The notes below the pieces were generated by a model that saw only the letters and a list, made by a program, of their open reading frames with translations, had not been told where the DNA came from and searched no databases. Position numbers and translations under genes: made by a program. A DNA stretch of 64,000 nucleotides from Arachnopeziza araneosa (lineage: Eukaryota > Ascomycota > Leotiomycetes > Helotiales > Arachnopezizaceae). The stretch is taken from assembly GCA_003988855.1 (NCBI GenBank), contig QYAI01000091.1:170762-234761 (forward strand), given 5' to 3'. This document shows positions 43,732-54,130 of this stretch, one piece after another (the stretch's first letter is position 1; the number at the start of each line of letters is the position of its first letter).

Positions 43732-44026
43732 TGTTACGAATAAGATCTACTAGATTCATGATCACGTCCTCTCGAGGCAGTGCCGTGAGGTGCTCAGGCA
43801 GACTAGCGCGTTCCGACGCGTCTGGGGTAACAAACCTACTGTAGAACTCAGAGCTTCTTGCTCTTCTTTCTTTAGTTTAGAATGGTCTGAATAGAGCCAT
43901 CAACTTGCTTTCCAAGCCTCCGGATTGGTCTCGTGACACCTTGCTTCTGTTGGAGTATTGGTTTTGGCCTTGGTTTCTGCCTAGGTTCTCAGGCCTAGGC
44001 TTCCTGCTCCGGTCCAACCCGTGACA
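43732..44026 (+). mobile_element. Solo LTR candidate of a second family
   Basis: It begins TGTTACGAATAAG and ends CCGGTCCAACCCGTGACA, about 295 bp with TG...CA ends. Only the last 16 bases match the 33587 element, so it is a related but distinct LTR. No target duplication is seen (GTAAG versus GATCC). Confidence 0.55.
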
Positions 44027-44359
44027 GATCCGCCCCAACACCACAACCACGCGTAAAATTATCTTCAAGTTAAGCATAAAGCTCCTATCTCAGTTCTCGC
44101 TTCTTGGCATTTGGGATCTTCTAAACACGTGTTTGAATTCATCTTGGCAAATGGAAGAATTGTAAATCGACGCGGCTCCTCCACACTTGTACCCGATTGA
44201 TTAAGCCGAATGGCTTGGATTGAATAGCAATTTAGATTCCTAGTTGGAAACCTGGGCTTCTTCATTTCAATGGAGCGTTAATTCCTGGAGACATTTAAAG
44301 ACACGCAAGACTCCTCGCTGCAAAAAGTACTTTCAACGTTTACCAGGCTCACATTGAAA

Positions 44360-44653
44360 ATGGTTTCCGAATATGAAATGACCACAGACGAGGCGTTGCA
44401 TTGGGGACATGGACATCCAAACTGCTCAAGCCAAGTCGAGGCATGTTTCATCGATGAGCACTTGCGCGGGCTTGAAGAGAAATGGGAGAGCTTCTCAAGT
44501 ATGATACATCACTGAACCAGTCTTGGCGATGAATTTAGCTCTCAATTTTTGAGAAAACGCACAGATGCCATATCATGCAACGCTAATTCTCCGTCATCAT
44601 TGCCATCCCAACTGCAAAGAAACCCAAGCAAATCCCGCACCCCGAATGTTTAG
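44360..44653 (+). CDS. Possible small two-exon protein, convergent with RPL21
   Basis: Exons 44360-44498 and 44565-44653 would give about 75 residues (MVSEYEMTTDEALHWGHGHPNC...). The donor is GTATGA and the acceptor CACAG, 66 nt, phase-consistent. The N-terminal part has His/Cys residues (HWGHGHPNC) but no known domain. Its stop overlaps the RPL21 stop (44650-44652) on the other strand. Either a real small gene or a chance frame; transcript data would decide. Confidence 0.4.
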
Positions 44654-45328
44654 ATGGTGGTCTCGTATGCGATTGGTACAATGGTTTCCGGTACATTCTC
44701 CTTCATCGAGATGGTTCTCGCCTCTCGAGGCATCGCAGGTTGTCTCTTCAAGTGAACGTGGGTGCCTTCCTCCTTTGACTTCTTCTTTAGTTCCGCGTTG
44801 TGCTTAACTCGGCGGACAAACTCTTCCCTGGAGCGGGACAAGGAAACGTGTTCGACTCGGAGGTTGACGCGCTTCTCGATGTACCGGTGCTTGACCTTCT
44901 TGTAAATGATGACACCAACCGCGCTCTTCGTGACGTTGTAGACGACTCCAGTCTTCCCATGGTAGACTTTGTGAGGCATACCCTTCTGGACAGCTCCGTT
45001 GGCTTTGATATCGACAATATCACCGACTCTATCCGCTTGTTAACATCTCGCTTTTCACCCAAACTTAGGATATGGCTCACTTGTATTGGCGCAAGTAAGT
45101 CGACAGCTTGATCATACCCTTCTGGCGGAAATTCCTGCTGAAGGCATACTGTAAAAGAGTTAGATGGTACTCTTAATCACTGAACGGCTTGTGAAGGCCT
45201 CAAGGGGGTAGAATGGCTGGAGGTGCCGCAGAAGCGTATGGGATTGGATCCAGCTTGCGACGCAATGGCGAGAACAAGGAATGAAGACATACTCGAGTAC
45301 CGGCGCGAAGACCTGCTGGGTGACCCAT
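44650..45328 (-). CDS. RPL21: 60S ribosomal protein L21 (eL21)
   Basis: Three exons: 45293-45328, 45081-45148 and 44650-45028, exactly 160 residues, the family length. Exon 1 encodes MGHPAGLRAGTR, exon 2 YAFSRNFRQKGMIKLSTYLRQY, and exon 3 VGDIVDIKANGAVQKGMPHKVYHGKTGVVYNVT to the conserved end NVPETIVPIAYETTI. It is a component of the large cytosolic ribosomal subunit near the 5S rRNA. Short first exons with introns close to the start are typical for fungal ribosomal-protein genes. It is divergent from RPS9 across 273 bp holding two TCACGTG motifs. Confidence 0.97.
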
Positions 45329-45601
45329 CTTGACGGTTGGAGATGTTGTCGATGGAAATTTTGAAGGGTTGTAGATTTGAAGTTGTCCGGAAATCTCGCT
45401 AAATTTTTGCCAGGACTTTTCAACATTTAGGGCAGAAACCTACATTGAGTCACGTGAAGAAACACTTACTAGGTACAGTCACGTGGACTACCGCTTGGTG
45501 TTCCACGCTAGCGGCACACATCTCGCAATTGAAGATTGTGAATCTTCTTCGAACACCGACATCCTCGACTTTGATCTCTACAACAACCCGAGATCGCAAT
45601 C
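45329..45601. promoter_or_regulatory. Bidirectional ribosomal-protein promoter (RPL21/RPS9)
   Basis: The 273 bp between the two ATGs contains TCACGTG at 45450-45456 and 45479-45485. Two divergent ribosomal-protein genes sharing one short promoter implies coordinated transcription. The motif is an E-box; the binding factor is not known from sequence. Confidence 0.65.
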
Positions 45602-46451
45602 ATGGCGCCTCGCAGTTACAGCAAAACTGTAAGTTCAAAATCATCGCTTTTATACCAATGCCTTTTATGGTCACTGTGATTTCCAAGACATGCTAATTTT
45701 TTCCAGTACAAAGTTCCCAGGCGCCGTATGTTGACATCCCCAGCTCACTTGCACGACTTTCTTTATATGCAACCTCCTAGCTACACGGTTAGATATATTG
45801 ACTGACATTTTCCAGCTTTCGAGTCGGCTCGTTTGTAAGTTGGCCACTGTACAAGAGCTCGTCTCTGTACAAGTCACTGATGATGTCCTAGGGACTCTGA
45901 GTTAAAGCTCGTTGGAGAGTATGGACTCCGCAACAAGCGTGAGGTCTGGCGTGTCCAGCTCACACTCTCCAAGATCCGTCGTGCTGCCCGGTATGCTTCT
46001 CAATCGCAATCGAGATCACTTCTAATACATCAACAGTCAACTGCTCACCCTAGATGAGAAGGACCCTAAGAGACTTTTCGAAGGCAATGCACTCATTCGC
46101 CGTCTCGTCCGCGTTGGTGTTCTTGACGAATCCCGCATGAAGCTCGATTACGTGTTGGCATTGAAGATTGAGGATTTCTTGGAGCGTCGTCTACAAACCT
46201 GTGTGTACAAGCTCGGTCTTGCCAAGTCTATCCACCACGCTCGTGTTCTCATCCGCCAGAGACACATCCGTGTTGGTAAGCAGATTGTCAACGTCCCATC
46301 CTTCGTTGTTCGTCTCGATTCCCAGAAGCACATCGATTTCGCATTGAGCTCTCCATTCGGTGGTGGACGTCCTGGTCGTCTTCGCAGAAAGAAGGCTGCC
46401 GCCGCTTCCAAGAAGGAGGCTGGTGATGACGAGGAGGATGATGACGAATAA
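45602..46451 (+). CDS. RPS9: 40S ribosomal protein S9 (uS4 family)
   Basis: Five exons: 45602-45628, 45707-45725, 45816-45834, 45892-45990 and 46037-46451, giving 192 residues. The tiny second and third exons (19 nt each) encode YKVPRR and PFESARL; frame and splice consensus agree at every junction. The S4 RNA-binding domain is seen in RLQTCVYKLGLAKSIHHARVLIRQRHIRVGKQIVNVPSFVVR. The C-terminus is basic (GGGRPGRLRRKKAAAASKK) then acidic (DDEEDDDE), as in fungal S9. It acts in the 40S body and in 18S rRNA processing and decoding fidelity. Confidence 0.97.
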
Positions 46452-46816
46452 ATTAAGGCGTTTGGAGCGCAAACCGAGTCATTGCATTCACATGGAGCAA
46501 TAAAGTCGTCACTGGCGTGGTAGCCGTGGTCATGAATAATGGCGTTCAGTAGGCAATTAAAATACCACATTCAGCGTGCATACAACCTAGCTACCCTTCT
46601 GAATCTTTGACGATCCCTTACTTTGACTTCGATACGTGTTGTTTATTCCCAAAAAGTGATCATACCATAAGCATATGAAGGCGTGTACTTTAACAATGTC
46701 TGCAAAATATGAACAATTATGGATGGCGTGTTTTGTAAGATTATGCAGTATTATTCTTCACTATGCTATATCACCTTCCCAAACGCCCGCTGATGTTTTA
46801 GATTGGATACACTTGT
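46452..46816. other. Convergent 3' intergenic region (RPS9/SLU7)
   Basis: No coding signal is seen; it contains both 3' untranslated regions. Confidence 0.5.
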
Positions 46817-48376
46817 TTACAAAAAGTCATCTTTCCCCAGGAAAGAAGCCATTGGATCTACGCGACAAATCAGTATGCGTTTGAGTGGTTTCTTTCGGGG
46901 ACAAGGAGCTGAAGAACTGGAGTCCTGAACAGAACTTTAGGAACAGGCTGCAGCCACTTCCAAGATGGCTTCCAGCCTCGAAACCTTTATTAAACATGAT
47001 AGTATGAGAGTACACTTACCATTGACAGCAGTACGTTTCTTTCTGTAAGCATCCATATCCTCTTCTGAGATACCACCTTTCATTTCCTCCACTGTTCGCT
47101 TCTTGATCGCTGATGTGACTGCTGGCTCCTCTCTCGTCTCCTCTGGATGCCACGTAATTTCTTGTTTGGATTCTTCTTCTACAAGAACTCCGCCCGTTCG
47201 AAGTCTTTCTGCGTCCTCGAAAGCCTTCTTTCCTGCTTCGCCCGTACAGTAAGAGTTTTTGACTAGGGAATGACAGCAAGCATAACCCCATTGAAAATTT
47301 GACCACCAACTTCCCCACACTGATGTGTGATTGTTGACTAGCACATTTTCCGGATATTTTGACTTTGCAATGGTTTTTGGCGCCCCCTTGACTGCGCCAG
47401 AGGCGTCGTATTCAACATATCTCTCAGACTCTATGACCGCAGCATCTCGTAATTTAGCTGCGGTTGAGTTGACTTCTCCTCCGTACTTATCAAGCAACAT
47501 CTTCTTATGTGCTAGGCGTTTTGCTTCAGCTTCATCCTTTTCCTTCCGTCTGTAATACTCTCCTTCGGTAGGGTTTGCTTGAAGATGTAGTTTCGTGTCT
47601 CCGGACTTTTCTTGAGATTCCCATGCGTACTTTTGTGCTTTTTCGAATTCCGCAGCGTCTCCTGAGGCTCTCATGAACCCTTCTTCTGCAACTAACGCGG
47701 CAGCAGTATCGGCAGTCGCACCGCTGTCTACCATCGATCTCGACTTAGGATCATATTTTGCCGAGTCGAGATCCAAATTTAAAAGATATTTAGCGGTGTC
47801 CTCCCTTAGCCGCAGCTGCCTTGTCGCTGTGCTTTGCTGTCTTCCCATATCTGATTCCTCAGCATATTTGGCACCATCTTCGCCTTCCTCATCCTCCTCC
47901 TCTTTCGTGGTTTGTGCCTTCTTTTTAAGCTCTTCCAATTGAGCATACTCATCAACAACCGTTTTATACTCTTTCGAGTCGTATCCGTTCCATCGATCTC
48001 TCTTCGCATCCCAGCCCATTTTGACGTCCTGAACCACCTCATCCGCTTGGATATCTTTCCCAGTCCACTTTGCGCCCTTGGCTCGAGGCCGACTTAAACA
48101 TTCCTTGGTCTTATGCGTCATGGCACCGCAATTTTCACACGCACCCTTTCGAAACTTTGTAGCAGCAGGACCAAGTTTCTTCCCTCGATCGTACCATTTT
48201 GATTGTTCGGATTGGGCTTTCTGCAGGCGCTGATGTTCGAGGTAATCGTTTTGGTCATCATCTTCACCGATGTAGAAGGGCTTTTTCGAAATAAATGATG
48301 GGATATATTCATTTGCTTCTTTATTTGCAGCCGAAGGAGCGGTAGGCATCCTTGGCTGAGTACCCGGTGGAGGCAT
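46817..48376 (-). CDS. SLU7: Pre-mRNA splicing factor SLU7
   Basis: Two exons, 47020-48376 and 46817-46857, 465 residues. A 162-nt intron (GTAAGTG...CGTAG) separates the last 13 codons; splicing replaces an unrelated read-through tail with DPMASFLGKDDFL, the conserved SLU7 C-terminus. The zinc knuckle CENCGAMTHKTKEC (Cys80, Cys83, His88, Cys93) is followed by the KWTGKDI, DVKMGWDAKRDRWNGYDSKEY and LREDTAKYLLNLD motifs of the Slu7 domain. It acts in the second step of splicing, in 3' splice-site choice. An upstream in-frame Met at 48433 would add 19 residues; MPPPGTQPRM is preferred. The promoter is shared with REV3. Confidence 0.95.
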
Positions 48377-48584
48377 AATGTACGAGTTGCTGGAAATCAA
48401 AGTGAAGAGCTCATGAGGAATTCTGGAAGGCAATAAAACCCCACCAAAAGCGAATCACGTGGGGCGCGTTCAAGCGCGTCTTCCAGATAATAAACCTTTA
48501 CCACCTTTACCTTACAAGCTTTCTCTAGACGACATCAACAATGACTGCTCACATAGCAAAGCCGCCAATTTGACAATTTCAACC
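48377..48584. promoter_or_regulatory. Bidirectional promoter SLU7/REV3
   Basis: Only 208 bp separate the divergent start codons. TCACGTG occurs at 48455-48461, the same motif as in the RPL21/RPS9 promoter. Confidence 0.6.
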
Positions 48585-51500
48585 ATGGAACTTTTCCGTG
48601 TTCGCCTTAACTGCATTGATCATTACCAGGCTACACCATCCAAATTCGATCCCCTCCTTCGAAACGATGTTACGCCTTCACAAGTTCATAACGAACCAAA
48701 AGTTCCCGTTATTAGAGTCTTTGGTGCCACCGAAACTGGACAGAAAGTATGCGCGCACATTCACGGCGCTTTTCCCTACCTATACATTGAGTACACTGGC
48801 AGCTTAGAACCAGATGATGGTGAGTTCTTGAGCAGTTCTTGGCTTCTGTTTAAACTGACTATCTCAAAGTTGGCGTATATATTCATCGCCTTCATCTTTC
48901 AATTGATTATGCTCTGGCCGTCAGCTATCGTCGCAACATGTATGATGGAAACTCGAAATTTGTGGCTAGAATCACCTTGGTCAAGGGAGTTCCGTTTTAC
49001 GGCTTTCACGTTGGATACCGATATTACCTAAAGATATACGTGTTGAATCCAATGGTTACGACGAGGCTGGCAGATATTCTTAGACAAGGTGCTGTCTTGA
49101 AAAAGGTGTTCCAACCATATGAAGCACATCTCCAGTTTCTCCTGCAATGGATGGCAGACTACAATTTGTACGGTTGCGGGTACATCAATTGCAGTAAGGT
49201 TGTATTCAGAAGCCCAGTCCCGAAATATGAGGAACTCGACAGTCTTATGCATCTATGGCATGACCGGTCAATCCCAGATAAATTTGTTACCGAAGAATCT
49301 GTAATGCAGAGAGTCAGCCATTGTTCAATCGAGGTTGATATCTGTGTCCAAGATATATTGAATCGACAAGATGTCAAACCTAGGAATCTTCATCATGATT
49401 TCATTGAACATCTGAATCCTTTGCCACCAGATGAGAAACTGGTTCATAGTATGGCTGGGCTGTGGAGGGATGAAACCCGTAGAAGGAAGGCCCGTATGCC
49501 GGATGCCGATGCGGGAAGCAGCCCATTTCCAGCGGAAGTCATGATGTCTATGTCTGCTGATTCGCGAAACTCACAGCCTGGCGGATGGATCCACGAGGAG
49601 GACTATAGAGAAAAGATAATAGGACTCATCGCTGACGAGAAGAATAAGAGCGATGGCGCACAACTCTCGTTCAATACCTTTGTGAAACCTACCGCCTTTG
49701 GGTCAACAGTGAAAACAGCTTTAGAAGCAGTTGAGGACCTGTTTCCGGAAAACCTTCGGCCAGCGCTGGGGCTTACACCCTCTCAACGAACTGACTACGA
49801 GATGCATGACGACGGAGAACGAGAAGTAGATGAGAAACGAATCTCGGGTTTAATGAAAACTGAAAATGAAGACGTGGACTACGACTCAGACGAGGACGTC
49901 ATGCGTGAGATTCAGCTTTCCCAGAAGAAGGGAAGTGATGATTCAAGCCGAAGACATACCATCCTTGCAGAGTCTCACGCGGATGGCGAGGAAGATTCTG
50001 CTGGCTTCCCAGATCCTCTTGAGTACATCGGTTTCAACAAGTCCGTAAACCTGCCCAAGCCTCTACAAAAGCCTGGAGATAGTGCACTCCTCACCTCTGT
50101 AGACAGGATTGTTTCTTTGGAGAAAGAAAAACGGTTCGGATACTCGGATGACAGAAATTCTCCACCCAGAGGAGCACAATCAAAAACTCCAAGGTCTCCA
50201 TCTCTGGTACTGAGTCCGTCAAGTAAACGCCAAAGAATCTCATCCAAAGATGGTATTTCTATTTATCAGAACGTCGACACTCTATCGGATGCGTTTCCAC
50301 CGATCCAATCTCATTGGGGAGGTTTTACAGACACTCTTCCTCGAACGGACGCAGCAGAAGCTAAACCCTTAACGGTCAATGGCTATGCTCATCGCTCTAT
50401 GAGTAAAAACCTATCTCAAGAACAGCCAAAAGTAGCAGATGCCTCTCAAACCATGCCCATGAAGTTTGTTGTGGTTAAAGACCCCCAAAACCCAAGCACA
50501 ATTCAGAGACTCGGTCAAAAAGCCAGCGCTCCGCCTGTTGCTGGCCAGAGGAACCAAGTCGTTTTTGAATCTCTCTTGGGATCTCAATCAGGTTCAGAGA
50601 AGCAGTCTACTAATTCCGAGTCCTCATCTAACCTCAGCCAACAATCAACCTCGACTTTAGTCTCAAGGGTCTTAAAAGACATGAAAATGAACTTTAAGGT
50701 TGATGGAGAGCTCTACGCTTTCCATGAGACCCCACCATCAGCAATATCCGTCATCTCAAGCATGCAGGAATACGGCCTTCCAGATGTGATATACCAAGAT
50801 GCATATTACAGCAAGGAGACGGATGTTCCAGAGCGACCAAGGGAATGGGCTGGGAGAGAATTCAAGCTAGAGAGCTTGACAGTTCCATTCTTGCCGGATT
50901 TCGATCCCAGCGGCACATCCGACGCGACTTTTGGCCGGCGATTGGGGATTATCCCAGACAAAGTGAAGGAGGAGAAAAAATATCAAGACTCCAAGCGTAG
51001 GTGTGGACTTCGAAGCTGGGCTATTGCAGAACCACCGCCAACTTACGCCGAGGTCGCCGAATGGTCTCGAAAGGAACAAGTAAAAACTCAAGAACAAGAC
51101 CAGGTTCAAGTGTCTGAAGTTGCTGGCCCACAGAGTAAGCTTTCTCAAATCGAAGGCCCAACGCAGAAGAACAAGCACGGTTTCAAATACACCCAGAACC
51201 AGAAAACCATGAACATCACGCATGAAGCTCAATATATGAGTACAATGAGTCTCGAGATTCATGTTAATACCAGAGGATCTCTTGTCCCAAATCCGGAAGA
51301 GGACGAAGTCCAGTGTTTGTTCTGGTGTCTACAGTCAGACGAAGATGGCCTTGAAAGCAATGGTATTGCAGAAAATACGCACCTGGGCGTTGTGGTCTTG
51401 TCAGAAGATGGACTCGTAACACAGAAGATATCTAAACAAGTTGCTATAGACGTGCAAGGAGAATCTTCAGAACTTGATCTCATGATTCGCATGGTTGAAA

Positions 51501-53776
51501 TTGTTCGCACATACGATCCTGATATCCTTACGGGCTATGAAGTTCATGGTGGCTCTTGGGGTTACTTGATAGAACGCGCTCGACTGAAGTATGATTACAA
51601 CCTCTGTGATGAGTTTTCTCGAATGAAAGCTCAGTCCCATGGCCGATTCGGCAAAGACAATGATAAATGGGGCTTTAATCACACTTCAACAATTCGAGTG
51701 ACTGGACGACATATGATAAACGTGTGGCGAGCAATGCGAAGCGAGTTGAACCTGTTACAATATAGTATGGAGAATGTGGTCTTTCATTTGCTACATCGCC
51801 GCATCCCTCATTTCAGCTGGGCTGACCTAACCAGATGGTACTCGTATCAAAACCCAAGAGACCTGGCCAAAGTTATCAATTATTATATTTCCAGAGTTCA
51901 GCTTGACTTGGAGATACTTGAGAGAAACGAGCTTATTGCCAGAACTAGCGAGCAAGCTCGTCTTTTAGGAGTTGACTTCTTCTCCGTCTTTTCTCGAGGC
52001 TCACAGTTCAAGGTGGAGTCTCTCATGTTCCGGATTGCAAAACCAGAAAACTTCCTTCTCATCTCCCCAAGTCGAAAGCAGGTCGGCGGTCAGAATGCGC
52101 TTGAATGCCTTCCTCTAGTCATGGAGCCACAAAGCGCGTTTTACAACAGTCCTGTACTGGTTTTAGACTTCCAGAGCTTGTATCCTAGTGTCATGATTGC
52201 ATACAACTACTGTTACTCAACCTTCCTCGGCCGTATTGTGAATTGGCGCGGGACCAACAAGATGGGCTTTACTGAATTCAAAAGACAACAACGGTTACTT
52301 GAGTTACTTAAAGACCATATCAATGTTGCGCCCAACGGTATCATGTATGCTAAGCATGAAATACGAAAGTCCTTGCTCGCAAAGATGCTAGGAGAGATTT
52401 TAGAGACCCGCGTCATGGTTAAGAGCGGAATGAAGCTAGACAAAGATGACAAAATGCTACAACGGCTGCTGAATAACAGACAGCTGGCGTTGAAACTCAT
52501 TGCAAATGTCACTTATGGGTACACATCTGCCTCATTTTCGGGCAGAATGCCATGTTCTGAAATAGCCGATAGCATCGTCCAGACTGGCCGTGAGACGCTA
52601 GAAAGGGCCATTGCTCTTATTCACTCTGTCAAAAGATGGGGTGCAGAAGTTGTCTACGGTGACACAGATAGTTTATTCATATCTCTCAAGGGCCGAACCA
52701 AGGATCAGGCGTTCGATATTGGTGAAGAGATTGCAAAGACAGTCACAAACATGAATCCGCGGCCTGTCAAACTCAAATTCGAGAAAGTATATCTTCCTTG
52801 TGTCTTATTGGCAAAGAAGAGGTATGTCGGCTTCAAATATGAGAATAGGGATCAGGTCGAACCTGAATTCGATGCCAAGGGAATTGAAACGGTCCGTCGA
52901 GATGGCACACCAGCGGAACAGAAAATTGAAGAAAAGGCTCTCAAGATTCTCTTCCGCACATCTGATCTGAGCCAAGTCAAAAGTTACTTTCAGAAGCAAT
53001 GTGAAAAGATAATGAGAGGCTCTGTTTCAGTACAAGACTTTTGCTTTGCGAGAGAAGTTAAGCTGGGAACTTATAGCGATAAAGGGCCACCGCCTCCAGG
53101 AGCCTTGATAAGTACGAAACGAATGTTGGAAGATGCACGAGCGGAGCCACAGTACGGCGAGCGTGTGCCTTATGTGGTCATCACCGGAGCGCCAGGAGCT
53201 AGATTAATCGACCGGTGCGTCGCTCCCGAAGAATTACTAGAAAATGACGACAGAGAACTCGACGCCGAGTACTATATCTCAAAGAACCTGATACCGCCAT
53301 TGGAGAGAATATTCAACCTGGTGGGTGCAAATGTGAGGAGCTGGTACGATGAAATGCCTAAAATCCAGCGAGTTCGCCGGATTGGTGGGTTTGAAAGCCA
53401 TTCAAAGGATTCAGTCATCAAAACAAGAACCTTGGAGTTTTATATGAAGTCATCGTCATGCCCAGTTTGTCGCGAAAAGCTTGGCCGGGATGGCCCCGTC
53501 TGTCCAAGTTGCATGGTAGACAAGCCAGCTTCTATTCTGTCGTTGCGGACGAGGCTCAATAGTGCAGAGAGAAAGTATTTGGATTTACTGAAAGTTTGTC
53601 AAAGTTGTTCTGGCATATCACCTCTGGAGGACGTCAGGTGTGATAGTAAGGATTGTCCAGTTTTCTATTCGAGGACTCGGCAGCGAGCCCATCTAAAGAT
53701 GGAAAAGACAGCTACCGAACCTGTTTTGAAAGAGCTCGGCGCTTTCATGATCGATATGGGTGACTTGGACTGGTAA
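48585..53776 (+). CDS. REV3: DNA polymerase zeta catalytic subunit REV3
   Basis: Two exons, 48585-48819 and 48870-53776, about 1,713 residues. It is the family-B translesion polymerase that extends from mismatched or damaged termini. The N-terminal domain starts MELFRVRLNCIDHYQATPS. A long low-complexity linker follows, then the degenerate exonuclease-like region (DPDILTGYEVHGGSWGYL). Palm motifs are DFQSLYPSVMIAYNYC (motif A, about 1178), KLIANVTYGYTSASFSGRMPC (motif B) and VYGDTDSLF (motif C, about 1341). The C-terminal domain has a zinc-type CysA (CPVCREKLGRDGPVCPSCM, about 1609) and CysB (CQSC...CDSKDCPVF, about 1655), which binds a 4Fe-4S cluster and the Rev7/Pol31 partners in other fungi. 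An earlier in-frame ATG (48459) exists; the chosen one gives the standard N-terminus. Confidence 0.97.
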
Positions 53777-54130
53777 TAAACATGGGCATAAGAGGTGGGT
53801 ATTGATTAGGAGGATAGCGATGGCGCACACACGGTTTGAATAGTAACTGCAGTTTGGTAGAGATCTATTTCTCAAGTCTTGGAATAGGTCGAAGCAGAAA
53901 ACCAAGCTCACAGGCTGTTTTTGATACAACCTTGAGGTTTCCACGTGACCGTAGTAATGTTCCTCCAAAGAATGACACTGGGCCTGGCTCTTCCCGCCCC
54001 ATTCTCCGCCAAGCCGGGGCAACCCAAGCTTGGAATAGCTTTCAGCCCACCTGTCATCATACCTACTCTTGACATCCTTCACGCAGAGACGTGCTCCCAC
54101 CCGCCTCAATTTTGAGCGACAGATGCCATT
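53777..54130. promoter_or_regulatory. Intergenic REV3 3' end / NVJ2 promoter
   Basis: CCACGTGA at about 53941-53948 is the same E-box core seen in the neighbouring promoters. No gene is seen. Confidence 0.5.
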
